From contig NZ_MUNM01000024.1 of assembly GCF_002286815.1 (NCBI RefSeq), forward strand, positions 1-64,000: a DNA stretch of 64,000 nucleotides, in the 5' to 3' direction. The stretch comes from Pseudomonas sp. PICF141. GTDB taxonomy: Bacteria > Pseudomonadota > Gammaproteobacteria > Pseudomonadales > Pseudomonadaceae. Of the stretch, positions 27,085 to 35,050 are shown in pieces; within the stretch, counting starts at the first letter, position 1, and each line of letters starts with the position of its first letter. Made by a program: the position numbers and the translations under genes. The notes beneath the pieces were generated by a model. The model worked only from the letters and a program-made list of their open reading frames with translations, made no database searches and was not told the DNA's origin.

Positions 27085-27969
27085 TCATGGAGCAAGCTCC
27101 TCGATGGCTTTTCCAACCAGTTCGGACAGATCGATGGTGTTGCTGGCGTGCAAGATGCTATTGCTAGTGAAGGCCTGAATGCCGGCCGCTTGCAAATCCC
27201 GTTCGGCGTGTTCTGCATACACTCCATGTACCGCCAGGGCCACCGGTGGGCGCATACCTGCTCGTTGCAGATGACTGGCGGTTTCGAGCAGGGTACGCCC
27301 CGTCGAGATGATGTCGTCGATCAGCACCGGAGTGTGTTCACGCCAACGCTCGATATCGGGCACGGAGACCGCGACCTCCCGATCACCGAGTCGCACTTTC
27401 TGCAGCACGATGAATGGCGCTTTCGCCAGCCGGGCGACCTCCGACACCCATTGCTCGCTTTCGCTGTCGGGACCGATCAACAACGGCTGCGCGATCTCAC
27501 TGGTAACCCAGGCGGCCAGGGCCGGTGCGGCATGTACGACTCGATGCGGTACCGGGTACAGAGTGCCCAGATCATGGATACGATGCAGGTGCGGGTCCAC
27601 CGTCACTAACCAGTCGATGTGCGGTGCCAACAGGGCGGCGAACAGGCGCGCGCTGACGGCCTCCCCCGGATGAAAACGCTGGTCCTGACGCATATAGGCC
27701 AAATAGGGAGCAACCAGGCCCACGGAGCGGGCACCCAACTCGCGCAGGGTTTCCATGAGCAAGCACAGCGGTATGAACAGGGTGTCCGGGCGGTGCAGGC
27801 TGCACAAAACCACCGCATCGCGGCCCTGCACGTCGCTCAACACACGCACATAGCTTTCCTCGTCGGGAAACTGCCGCAGCTGGCAGGCAGCGGGTTGCAG
27901 CCGCGCATGGGTCGCGAGCCCGGTCTGTAAGGCCAGGTTACCGTCGAGACAAAACAGCAGGGGATTCAT
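27085..27969 (-). CDS. Ribose-phosphate pyrophosphokinase (PRPP synthetase)-like protein
   Basis: The 294-aa protein has the PRPP-synthetase/phosphoribosyltransferase two-domain fold. The N-terminal region has RQFPDEESYVRV, the flexible-loop segment YLAYMRQDQRFHPGEAVSAR and the VTVDPHLHRIH metal-site strand. The C-terminal domain carries the PRPP loop VLIDDIISTGRTLLETA. It is shorter than housekeeping Prs (about 315 aa), and island copies of this kind are distinct from prs. The start overlaps the phosphorylase gene stop (ATGA). Partnering a nucleoside/nucleotide phosphorylase suggests it interconverts ribose phosphates and PRPP, but the substrate is inferred. Confidence 0.88.
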   Translation of the reverse strand: MNPLLFCLDGNLALQTGLATHARLQPAACQLRQFPDEESYVRVLSDVQGRDAVVLCSLHRPDTLFIPLCLLMETLRELGARSVGLVAPYLAYMRQDQRFHPGEAVSARLFAALLAPHIDWLVTVDPHLHRIHDLGTLYPVPHRVVHAAPALAAWVTSEIAQPLLIGPDSESEQWVSEVARLAKAPFIVLQKVRLGDREVAVSVPDIERWREHTPVLIDDIISTGRTLLETASHLQRAGMRPPVALAVHGVYAEHAERDLQAAGIQAFTSNSILHASNTIDLSELVGKAIEELAP

Positions 27970-29483
27970 GGTGCGTCCTCCTCGATGAAGAAGAGTTCCG
28001 AGTGCTGCTGCGCATATTCCAACGCATAAGCCAGTTCGCCCGGGCTTTCAGCATGCACGGTATAGAGCGGCTGATCGGCCTCGACCCGTTGTCCGAGCGC
28101 GGTACCGAGTACCAGCCCGGCTGCGGGGGCCGCCGGCGCCCCAGCCAATTTGCCAATGCGCGACAGTATGCGGTTGTCGATGCGACACACACGGCCGTCG
28201 CAGTCAGCCAAAACCGGGTGCCTATAGCGCGCCTGCGGCGGCTCGCGCAGCCCGCCTTGGGCGTTCGCGATGGCCTGGAATTTCCGCCAGGCGCTGCCAC
28301 TCGCCAAAGTTGCGGCGGCGAGCGTATAGCCACGACCGGTCGGCACTTTGCCGGCCATTTCCAGCAACAGGCCGGCGAGGTCGAGGGCACGCTCACGCAA
28401 GTCCTGTGGCGCCTGCGCATCGCCGCGCAGCACCGCCAGCACATCGAGTGCTTCCAGTGCCGGGCCAATGCCCCGCCCCACTGGGCCATCGCCGTTCGAT
28501 ACATGTGCCTGGACGTTGAGGCCAAGCAGGCTGCCGACTTCGACCAACAACGTTTGCAGTTGGATCGCTGCTGGCATATCGCGTACTTTCGCGGTAGCGC
28601 CGACAGGGATGTCGATCAATACATGACTCGCACCGGCCGCCAGTTTCTTCGACAACACCGAGGCTACCAACTGGCCCTGGCTGTCCAGGTCCAAGGCTCG
28701 TTCGACCCGGATCAGAACATCATCGGTCGGACTCAGTTGCACGGCCCTGCCCCAGACGACGCAACCACCCTCTTGTTCCACGACCCTGCGCATCGTTGGC
28801 AAATCGAGATCAACCGGGGCCAGGGTCTCCATGGCGTCGGCTGTGCCCGCTGGGGAGGTAATCGCTCGCGAGGAGGTCTTGGGTATGCACAGGCCGTTGG
28901 CCGCGACGATGGCCACCACAATGGGAGTGGTCCGATTCCCCGGCAGCCCACCCACGCAGTGCTTGTCCAGAATCAGCGGTCGGTCCCAGTGCAGACGCTC
29001 GCCGACTTCAACCATGGCGTCGGTCAGGTAGCGGATTTCGGTGAGCGACATTTGGTTGCCGGCACAACCGGTTAGAAAGGCCGCCAGCTCCACGTCGCTG
29101 AATCGGCCGGCATCGATGTCATTCACGATCGCCGTCAGCGCCTCCCGCGACAACGCACTTCCATGGATCTTCCCGCGCACGGCACTCATCGACTCTACCG
29201 GCGCCGGGTGATGCACGGTAACGCTTTCGCCCTCCTGCGCACCGAGCAGCCTCCACGCCGACTCCGATAGTCCAACTTCACCGCCGCCTAGCCACTGTCC
29301 ATCTACCACCATCAGCGTCGCGATCACGCGGTGCGTGCCTTTGACCAGCTCGATGCGTGACAAGGCGGAAAAACCTTCCGAGCGGCAGACGTGGCAATCA
29401 CGCGGCATGAACGCCACCGGCTGCTGGTGGGTATCAATGCCAAGCCGGCGCACGCGCAACTCAAGAACACTGTGTATCGGCAT
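27966..29483 (-). CDS. AMP/thymidine phosphorylase-family protein
   Basis: The 505-aa protein has an N-terminal domain of about 90 residues of the archaeal AMP-phosphorylase type. The glycosyltransferase family 3 / pyrimidine phosphorylase core follows, with MSLTEIRYLTDAMVEVGERL, the phosphate-loop region DKHCVGGLPGNRTTPIVVAI, SSRAITSPAGTADAMETLAP and a C-terminal alpha/beta domain. Known relatives phosphorolyse nucleosides or NMPs to the base and ribose-1(,5)-phosphates. Start ATG 29483 follows GGGAG; an upstream in-frame ATG at 29516 lies inside the preceding small gene. It is coupled by ATGA to the PRPP-synthetase-like gene. Confidence 0.88.
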   Translation of the reverse strand: MPIHSVLELRVRRLGIDTHQQPVAFMPRDCHVCRSEGFSALSRIELVKGTHRVIATLMVVDGQWLGGGEVGLSESAWRLLGAQEGESVTVHHPAPVESMSAVRGKIHGSALSREALTAIVNDIDAGRFSDVELAAFLTGCAGNQMSLTEIRYLTDAMVEVGERLHWDRPLILDKHCVGGLPGNRTTPIVVAIVAANGLCIPKTSSRAITSPAGTADAMETLAPVDLDLPTMRRVVEQEGGCVVWGRAVQLSPTDDVLIRVERALDLDSQGQLVASVLSKKLAAGASHVLIDIPVGATAKVRDMPAAIQLQTLLVEVGSLLGLNVQAHVSNGDGPVGRGIGPALEALDVLAVLRGDAQAPQDLRERALDLAGLLLEMAGKVPTGRGYTLAAATLASGSAWRKFQAIANAQGGLREPPQARYRHPVLADCDGRVCRIDNRILSRIGKLAGAPAAPAAGLVLGTALGQRVEADQPLYTVHAESPGELAYALEYAQQHSELFFIEEDAP

Positions 29484-29613
29484 GATCACGCTCCCTTCGG
29501 CGGTTTGCCGCAGCAAGTCGATTCAACAGGAAGTACGCGGCAATGGCGAGGAAGCCGAGGAAGAACCCGTTGATGCGGCCGGCGCTGCGAACGGGAACGT
29601 AATGGGGTTTCAT
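29461..29613 (-). CDS. Small single-span membrane protein (50 aa)
   Basis: This short frame [20 protein letters not shown], then a helix LGFLAIAAYFLLNRL, then a basic tail, starts at 29613 with an ATGA overlap to the preceding 72-aa gene. It runs 23 bases into the phosphorylase gene in another frame. The tight overlap at its start and the clear TM helix support it as real. The family is not recognised; it is probably a membrane accessory of the metal ATPase operon. Confidence 0.65.
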   Translation of the reverse strand: MKPHYVPVRSAGRINGFFLGFLAIAAYFLLNRLAAANRRRERDHADTQCS

Positions 29614-29828
29614 GGCAGATTCTTCCTTTGCAGTTTGCGACGGGCCTCTTCCATGTCCTTATCGAATTGGCGCACACCGCGAAAAAGTTGCACCCCGACC
29701 AAGACCGGGCACATCAGGAAAATCGCTGCTATAGCGAACGATTTGCCAGTCAGCCCCAACAGGTAAACCACCGTTGCAATGCCCACGATGCTCACCAGAA
29801 GACAGATAATTAAAACTTCGCGGTTCAT
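29610..29828 (-). CDS. Small two-span membrane protein (72 aa)
   Basis: [20 protein letters not shown] with VYLLG forms one helix and [19 protein letters not shown] a second. A charged cytoplasmic-looking tail follows ([18 protein letters not shown]). The start overlaps the P-type ATPase stop by four bases (ATGA), so it is translationally coupled. Small membrane proteins of this kind often sit behind copper ATPases on mobile islands. A specific family name cannot be given. Confidence 0.8.
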   Translation of the reverse strand: MNREVLIICLLVSIVGIATVVYLLGLTGKSFAIAAIFLMCPVLVGVQLFRGVRQFDKDMEEARRKLQRKNLP

Positions 29829-32008
29829 GAATTAGCCTCCTGACCCAAGCCAATGCGGGCACGCTTGAGCAGCGCGGAGTTGGCGATTACCGATAGGGAG
29901 CTGAGTGCCATAGCGGCGGCAGCGATGATGGGATTAAGCAGCCCAAAGGCCGCGATTGGAATGCCGATACTGTTGTAGATGAATGCCCAGAACAGGTTTT
30001 GCTTGATCTTGACCATGGTTGCGCGCGACAGCTTGATCGCGTTGACCACGTCGCGCACATCGTTTTTGAGCAGGATGATGCCGCCGGTTTCCTTCGCTAC
30101 ATCGGAACCCGACCCAATGGCGATGCCGATGTCGGCGGTGGCCAGGGCCGGTGCATCGTTGACACCATCGCCAACCATGGCCACGACCTGCCCTTCGCTT
30201 TGCAATTGACGGATCACTGCGACCTTGTCGTCCGGCAAGACCTCGGCAATCACTCGCTCAATGCCGACCTGTCGCGCGACCGCTTCGGCAGTACGGTGGT
30301 TATCACCGCTCAGAAGCACGACCTTGATACCGCTTGCCTTTAATGCCGCAACGGCTTCAGCCGCTTCGGGTTTAATGGTGTCGGCCACCGCAATCACCCC
30401 GACCAAACGGTCGTCGACACCGACCAGCATGGCGGTCTTGCCATCGGCTTCCAGGCGGATAAGGTGCTCCTCGCCAGCTTCGGTCGAAATGCCTTGGCGG
30501 GCGAATAAGCGCCGATTGCCCAGCCAGATTTTACGACTGTCGATACTGCCTTCGATGCCGTGACCGGCGATCCCGTTGATGCCGGTCGCTTTCGGCAGGT
30601 TGATGTCACGATGCCGGGCGGCGCGCACTATCGCAGCTCCAAGCGGATGTTCTGAACCGGACTCCACGGCGGCAGCGAGCTTCAAGACCTCGTTCTCCAA
30701 CGCTGAGCCTAACGAAATCACATCGGTTACATCGGGTTCGCCTCGGGTAATGGTGCCGGTTTTGTCGAACACCACCGTACTCAGTTTTTCTGCCCGCTCC
30801 AGTACTTCGCCGCCCCGGATAAGGATGCCGTTATCAGCCCCTTTGCCAACACCGACCATTAACGCGGCAGGCGTCGCCACGCCCAATGCGCAGGGACAGG
30901 AAATGATCAGAACCGCGATAAAGGCCAACAGCCCCTGCGGGAAATTCCCCGCAAGCGACCAGCCGACCAGCGCCAATAGCGCGACGGCCACCACCGCAGG
31001 CACAAAATAGCCAGTGACCTGATCGGCCAGGCGCTGGATCTGCGCGGTGCTGCTCTGTGCCTCCTCGACCATTTTGATGATCTGCGCCAGTGCGGTATCC
31101 GCACCGATCCTGCTTGCCTTGAAAGTGAACACCCCACTGCCATTGAGCGTACCTCCGATCACCGGACTGCCCGGGTGTTTGTCGACCGGCATCGACTCGC
31201 CAGTCAGCATGGACTCGTCTACCGTTGACTGACCGTCACTGACATCGCCATCGGTAGGGATTTTTTCGCCAGGCTTGACTACCAGAAACTCGCCGGCCAT
31301 GACGTTCTCAGCGGGCAAGTCGACCTCTTGCCCATCACGAATCACATGCGCGATCGCCGGTTTGAGATCGAGTAAGCGCCGTACCGCAGCCGAAGACTTT
31401 TTCTTGATGATCTCCTCCATGTACCTGCCCAGCAGGACGAAGGCGATGATGACCGCCGAGACCTCGAAATAGACGTCGCGCTCGGCCACCTTGACCGGCA
31501 GGACGTCGGGGAAGAACAGCACCGCGACACTGTAGAAATAGGCGACCGACGTGCCGAGGGCGATCAGGAAATCCATGTTGATGTTTCGGGTGCGAATGGC
31601 GTTCCACGCCCCCTTATAGAAACTCCAGCCACCGATGAACTGCACCGGAGTGACCAACAGGAAAAGCCATATACCCCACGTGAACCAAGGAAGCGCAGGG
31701 ATCGGTACCCAAGTCAGTAGCGTGGCACCGGCGGCCAGCGCGATGAAGGCGCCCGCACGCAGAAGCGCCAGGGCCAGTACACCGGTGAGGGCGATAGTCA
31801 CACGGGTTTTCATCGCCTTCAGTTCTCTTTCTGGCGACTCGAAGGTGCGCAGGCAGGTATCGCTGCAAAAGTAATAACTGCGCCCGCCACGTTCCCGTGA
31901 CAATGCTGTGGTCTTATCGACCATCATCCCGCAGATCGGATCTTTCGCCATGTTCCCTGATGCAAACGCCGGCTGGTGCTGGCTGTGCTGAATGTGTGAT
32001 TCGTTCAT
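29825..32008 (-). CDS. Copper/silver-translocating P1B-type ATPase with N-terminal YHS domain
   Basis: The 727-aa exporter has, in place of the usual HMA domain, a His-rich N-terminus and a YHS-type metal site ([20 protein letters not shown], then YYFCSDTC). Eight helices follow. Visible motifs are TGES (actuator), CPC in [20 protein letters not shown], the phosphorylated Asp in [19 protein letters not shown] (ATP site), [20 protein letters not shown], and the Cu(I) determinants YNSIGIP and [12 protein letters not shown]. Start ATG 32008 behind GGGAGA is preferred over 32071. It exports monovalent copper or silver from the cytoplasm and is central to the island operon. Confidence 0.95.
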   Translation of the reverse strand: MNESHIQHSQHQPAFASGNMAKDPICGMMVDKTTALSRERGGRSYYFCSDTCLRTFESPERELKAMKTRVTIALTGVLALALLRAGAFIALAAGATLLTWVPIPALPWFTWGIWLFLLVTPVQFIGGWSFYKGAWNAIRTRNINMDFLIALGTSVAYFYSVAVLFFPDVLPVKVAERDVYFEVSAVIIAFVLLGRYMEEIIKKKSSAAVRRLLDLKPAIAHVIRDGQEVDLPAENVMAGEFLVVKPGEKIPTDGDVSDGQSTVDESMLTGESMPVDKHPGSPVIGGTLNGSGVFTFKASRIGADTALAQIIKMVEEAQSSTAQIQRLADQVTGYFVPAVVAVALLALVGWSLAGNFPQGLLAFIAVLIISCPCALGVATPAALMVGVGKGADNGILIRGGEVLERAEKLSTVVFDKTGTITRGEPDVTDVISLGSALENEVLKLAAAVESGSEHPLGAAIVRAARHRDINLPKATGINGIAGHGIEGSIDSRKIWLGNRRLFARQGISTEAGEEHLIRLEADGKTAMLVGVDDRLVGVIAVADTIKPEAAEAVAALKASGIKVVLLSGDNHRTAEAVARQVGIERVIAEVLPDDKVAVIRQLQSEGQVVAMVGDGVNDAPALATADIGIAIGSGSDVAKETGGIILLKNDVRDVVNAIKLSRATMVKIKQNLFWAFIYNSIGIPIAAFGLLNPIIAAAAMALSSLSVIANSALLKRARIGLGQEANS

Positions 32009-32033
32009 CACTGTCTCCCGCCTGATGCGGCTA

Positions 32034-32303
32034 TCAAGACTTGCCGTGGAGCTTGCCGGACAGCCAGGCAAACAAGGTGCCGACTATCGCGCCCCATACG
32101 GTCAAGACCAGCAGTGGCCCGACGAAAGCCGTCAACCCGTAGTCTTGCGGAGCTTGAAGACGACCGAAGTCGAGTCCATGGAACAAGGCGTTGAGAAAAG
32201 CGATACCTTGCGCCGGCCATAGCGCATAGAGCAGCGCACAGACCGTGTAGGAAATGGCCATGGTCAGGGCCAGAGCAATGCCGGTTTTCCAGGGAGCGTT
32301 CAT
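32034..32303 (-). CDS. DUF5676 family membrane protein
   Basis: The 89-aa protein has two hydrophobic helices ([20 protein letters not shown] and [20 protein letters not shown]) joined by a short loop with [15 protein letters not shown]. This matches the DUF5676 pattern regularly found next to YHS-containing copper ATPases. The ATG overlaps the methyltransferase-like gene stop by four bases. The ATPase starts 26 bases further on. The role is unknown, probably an accessory of metal efflux. Confidence 0.85.
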   Translation of the reverse strand: MNAPWKTGIALALTMAISYTVCALLYALWPAQGIAFLNALFHGLDFGRLQAPQDYGLTAFVGPLLVLTVWGAIVGTLFAWLSGKLHGKS

Positions 32304-32986
32304 GATTGTTTTCCTGAACTGGGAGGCGCGTCAGTAGGGATGTCGGGACTGCGGGGGGTTGACCAGGGCAGGAACGCCGGCGTCTGTTCACAGTAAGTGC
32401 GGTAGGCGTTGCCGAAGTGCGCAAACATCTCCCGTTCTTCCCGCTTCGCCAGCTTGGTGTAGACGAACAGGAGGATTGGAAACATCACCAGAGTGATCAA
32501 TGTCGGCCACTGCAATAGAAAGCCGAACATGATCAGCACGAAGGCAACGTACTGCGGGTGCCGGATCCGTGCATAGGGCCCCTCGAGCGCGAGTTGCCCA
32601 CTACCTTGGGCCCTGTAGAGCACGCGCCACGCGGACGCCAATAACCAGAAGCCGCCAGCGACCAGCAAGTTACTGATAATGTGAAATGGCCCCCAGTGCG
32701 GGTTGACCTTCCAGCCCAGAACCGTTTCGAGCAAATGCCCTGCATCGTGCGAGAGGAAGTCGATGCCGGGGAAGTTGCGAGTGAGCCAGGGCATCAACAG
32801 GTAGATCGTCAGCGGGAAACCGTACATCTCGGTAAACAGAGCCACCAGGAACGCCGAGAACATACCGAAGGAGCGCCAATCGCGACTCGTCTTAGGCCGG
32901 ACGAAGCTGAAGGCGAACAAGATAAACACCAATGAGTTGATGATGACCAGCGACCAGAGACCGTAGGCCGATTCGGTAGGGTTCAT
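32300..32986 (-). CDS. Isoprenylcysteine carboxyl methyltransferase (ICMT/PEMT)-family membrane protein
   Basis: The 228-aa protein has about five TM helices. The C-terminal methyltransferase-type motif GPYARIRHPQYVAFVLIMFG is followed by a hydrophobic helix and the acidic KREEREMFAHFGNAYRTYCE segment, the SAM-binding region of ICMT-like enzymes. In bacteria such proteins recur in heavy-metal operons, but the methyl acceptor is unknown. It ends in an ATGA overlap with the DUF5676 gene. Confidence 0.85.
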   Translation of the reverse strand: MNPTESAYGLWSLVIINSLVFILFAFSFVRPKTSRDWRSFGMFSAFLVALFTEMYGFPLTIYLLMPWLTRNFPGIDFLSHDAGHLLETVLGWKVNPHWGPFHIISNLLVAGGFWLLASAWRVLYRAQGSGQLALEGPYARIRHPQYVAFVLIMFGFLLQWPTLITLVMFPILLFVYTKLAKREEREMFAHFGNAYRTYCEQTPAFLPWSTPRSPDIPTDAPPSSGKQS

Positions 32987-33120
32987 GGTGGATACTCCTC
33001 TTTGTCCGGTGTGTTTGCTGTTCGCCTTTTTGTGAAGAGGTGAGCAGGAATAACCGAGTCGCGAAAAAACGACGCAGCAGGACAGAGCAACTCGTGCTCT
33101 GCCACTCTGAAATAGGGGAG

Positions 33121-33516
33121 TTAATCGTTGAAACGGACGAAAGTCAGGCGGACTGGGACTTCCGGCGGTGCGGGGCGCTTGAGTACAAGCGCGGCGAAGG
33201 AGAATTTTTTCTCGGGCTCAAGCACCCTTATTACTGCTGCAGTTAACAGCAAAAGGACGGCCCAGTGGACAGGATCCAATGCAGGAATCTGCGCAGCAGG
33301 TTTTATCGCGGTGGCAGTGTCCTCACAGTTTTGCAGGCAACCGCTGGCGTGGAGGGCATGGCCATCCACCCCATACAGCTCGGCATTGTGTGGCACGGTT
33401 ATATTGTGATTCGTTTGTACCAGGCAACCCTGGATTGCCATCACGCTCACAGCTGACATCCACACCAAAAGGATAAGGTGCAACAGGCGTCGGCGGTGAC
33501 GGCGGAACCAGTACAT
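33121..33516 (-). CDS. Small two-span, Cys/His-containing membrane protein heading the metal operon
   Basis: The chosen start MYWFRRHRRRLLHLILLVWM (33516) gives 131 aa: a basic N-terminus, TM helix 1 (about 11-30), an extracytoplasmic loop with HNITVPHN, HALHASGCLQNCED, and TM helix 2 (about 78-98). The Pro/Arg-rich tail reads LKRPAPPEVPVRLTFVRFND. Cys and His in the loop and first position in the operon suggest a metal-sensing or leader-type role, as for copper-operon leader proteins, but no family is assigned. The frame upstream of 33516 is probably untranslated leader. A 134-base gap separates it from the methyltransferase-like gene. Confidence 0.7.
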   Translation of the reverse strand: MYWFRRHRRRLLHLILLVWMSAVSVMAIQGCLVQTNHNITVPHNAELYGVDGHALHASGCLQNCEDTATAIKPAAQIPALDPVHWAVLLLLTAAVIRVLEPEKKFSFAALVLKRPAPPEVPVRLTFVRFND

Positions 33517-33625
33517 GGAGTACAACCTCGACTGACACGTCGTAGTGATATTCAGTCTAGCCAGCAAAGCAATGGAGAGGTTGATCAAAATCAAACTAAT
33601 GGATGACTCAATCGAGATCGGCCTC

Positions 33626-33692
33626 GATATGCATGGCAAGACGCTGGGCATGTATGGCAGGCATCTGTTGGATACCAGGGCATGGAAGGCTC
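33626..33692 (+). pseudogene. Degenerate kguD remnant beside the right flanking repeat
   Basis: The frame reads DMHGKTLGMYGRHLLDTRAW KAQ. The first part resembles DVHGKTLGIIGMG of the kguD Rossmann motif (26221-26250). The second resembles the kguD C-terminus LVNAGAWKG (26746-26775), leaving out about 500 bases between. It runs straight into the duplicated spacer. This looks like a kguD 3' copy with an internal deletion. The C-terminal match is clear, the Rossmann match shorter. No other gene is visible in the 306-base spacer 33517-33822. Confidence 0.6.
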
Positions 33693-33830
33693 AAGACATT
33701 CGGCGTATGAGAGTCAGTCTTCGCGGGCAAGCCTCGCTCCTACAGGGGATTTTTGGCGTTTACAAAACCCTGTAGGAGCGAGGCTTGCCCGCGAAGAGGC
33801 CATCAAATTCAACACAAATCGATCAGGCCC
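33665..33830 (+). repeat. Right copy of the flanking direct repeat of the island
   Basis: This matches 26746-26912 from the kguD C-terminal codons through GAGTCAGTCTTCGCGGGCAA, a class A REPIN (33718-33799) and the tail CATCAAATTCAACACAAATC with GATCAGGCCC, which ends in the aruH coding sequence. The REPIN loop GGATTTTTGGCGTTTACAAA is inverted relative to the left copy, with one mismatch. This copy is probably the original kguD-side neighbour of aruH. Confidence 0.88.
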
Positions 33831-35010
33831 GCCGCACCTGCAGCAACTGCGCCGCACACGACGCAATCCGCTGGCACGCATCTGCCAGCCTCGCCTGATC
33901 CACCACCAGGCCAATGCGAATATGCCCCGCCGCGCTTGGCCCGAAGGCTTCGCCGGCCAGCACCGACACCCCGTACCCTTCCAGCAAACGCTCGGCAAAA
34001 TCCTGCGCACCGAGCCCGGTCTGGCGCACATCGACCATCACGAACATCCCGCCATCCGGTTTGATCGGCCGGATACCCGGGCAACCGCTTAGCCTGGCGC
34101 ACACCAGATCGCGACGCTGGCGATATTCCTCGCGCATCAGGGCCACTTCCGGCAAGTCTTTATCGAGCGCTACTTGCGCGGCGTTCTGGACGAAATCCGG
34201 AAGGCCGAACAGCATGCACAGCGACAGATGCATCAAATGTTCAGCCAACGGTTTGGGGCCGATCATCCAGCCCACCCGCCAACCGGTCATGGCATGGGAT
34301 TTGGACAGACTGTTGATCGTCGCGGTGCGCTCGGCCATGCCCGGCAGACTGGCCGGGCTGATGTGCTCGCCCTCGAACAACAGGTCGCTGTAGACCTCGT
34401 CGCTGATCAGCCAAAGGTCATGCCGCACACACAATGCTGCCAACGCCTGCCAGCTCTTCAACGACAGACTGGCACCGGAGGGATTATTCGGGCTGTTGAG
34501 CAAAATGACGCGGGTCTTTGCGGTGATCAGCGCCGCGACATCGGCCGGTTCAACCCGGAAGCCATTTTCCGGATGCACCGCCACCGGCACCACGCTGGCT
34601 CCGCAGGCGCCAAACACGCCTTCATAGGTCACGTACATCGGTTCGGCGACGATCACTTCATCGCCGGGGTCGAGCAGGCATTGGGCAACCGAATACACCG
34701 CGCACTGCGCGCCGGGCAGTACGATCACATTTTCGGCATCCACCAACTGGCCGCTGCGCCGCTGATGACGGCTGGCGATGCTGCTGCGCAGCGTGCGGGT
34801 GCCGCGTACATCCGAGTAATGGGTGTCACCCGCCAACAGGCTATCGATGGCCGCATGAATGATCGGCAACGGCGTATCAAAATCCGGGTCGCCGATAGAA
34901 AGCAGCAGCACATCGACGCCCTGCTCACGCAGCTCCAGCGCTCGATCATGAATCCTCCAGGCTGCCGCTCCGTCACCATCGATTCGTTGGGTCAAGGCTG
35001 AGTAGCGCAT
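33823..35010 (-). CDS. aruH: Arginine:pyruvate transaminase-like class I aminotransferase
   Basis: The 395-aa PLP enzyme of fold type I has substrate-side GDPDFDTP, SPNNPSGASL, ISDEVYSDLLFEGEHISPAS and the PLP-binding lysine in SLSKSHAMTGWRVGWMIGP. The sequence, from MRYSALTQRIDGDGAAAW to GYGVSVLAGEAFGPSAAGHI, closely follows P. aeruginosa AruH. That enzyme moves the alpha-amino group of L-arginine to pyruvate in the arginine transaminase pathway. The usual partner aruI (2-ketoarginine decarboxylase) is not adjacent here, so arginine specificity is inferred from similarity. The stop codon lies within the flanking repeat. Confidence 0.82.
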   Translation of the reverse strand: MRYSALTQRIDGDGAAAWRIHDRALELREQGVDVLLLSIGDPDFDTPLPIIHAAIDSLLAGDTHYSDVRGTRTLRSSIASRHQRRSGQLVDAENVIVLPGAQCAVYSVAQCLLDPGDEVIVAEPMYVTYEGVFGACGASVVPVAVHPENGFRVEPADVAALITAKTRVILLNSPNNPSGASLSLKSWQALAALCVRHDLWLISDEVYSDLLFEGEHISPASLPGMAERTATINSLSKSHAMTGWRVGWMIGPKPLAEHLMHLSLCMLFGLPDFVQNAAQVALDKDLPEVALMREEYRQRRDLVCARLSGCPGIRPIKPDGGMFVMVDVRQTGLGAQDFAERLLEGYGVSVLAGEAFGPSAAGHIRIGLVVDQARLADACQRIASCAAQLLQVRRA

Positions 35011-35050
35011 GTACTTCTCCTAACGCGCGAGTTCCAGTTTCAACCCTATC

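Noticed and set aside
33521..33600. CueR/MerR-type promoter before the island operon
   Set aside because: TTGATC and TAGACT elements with a partial CC...GG dyad are present, but their spacing of 23 bases does not fit the 19-20 expected for MerR promoters, so no site is called.
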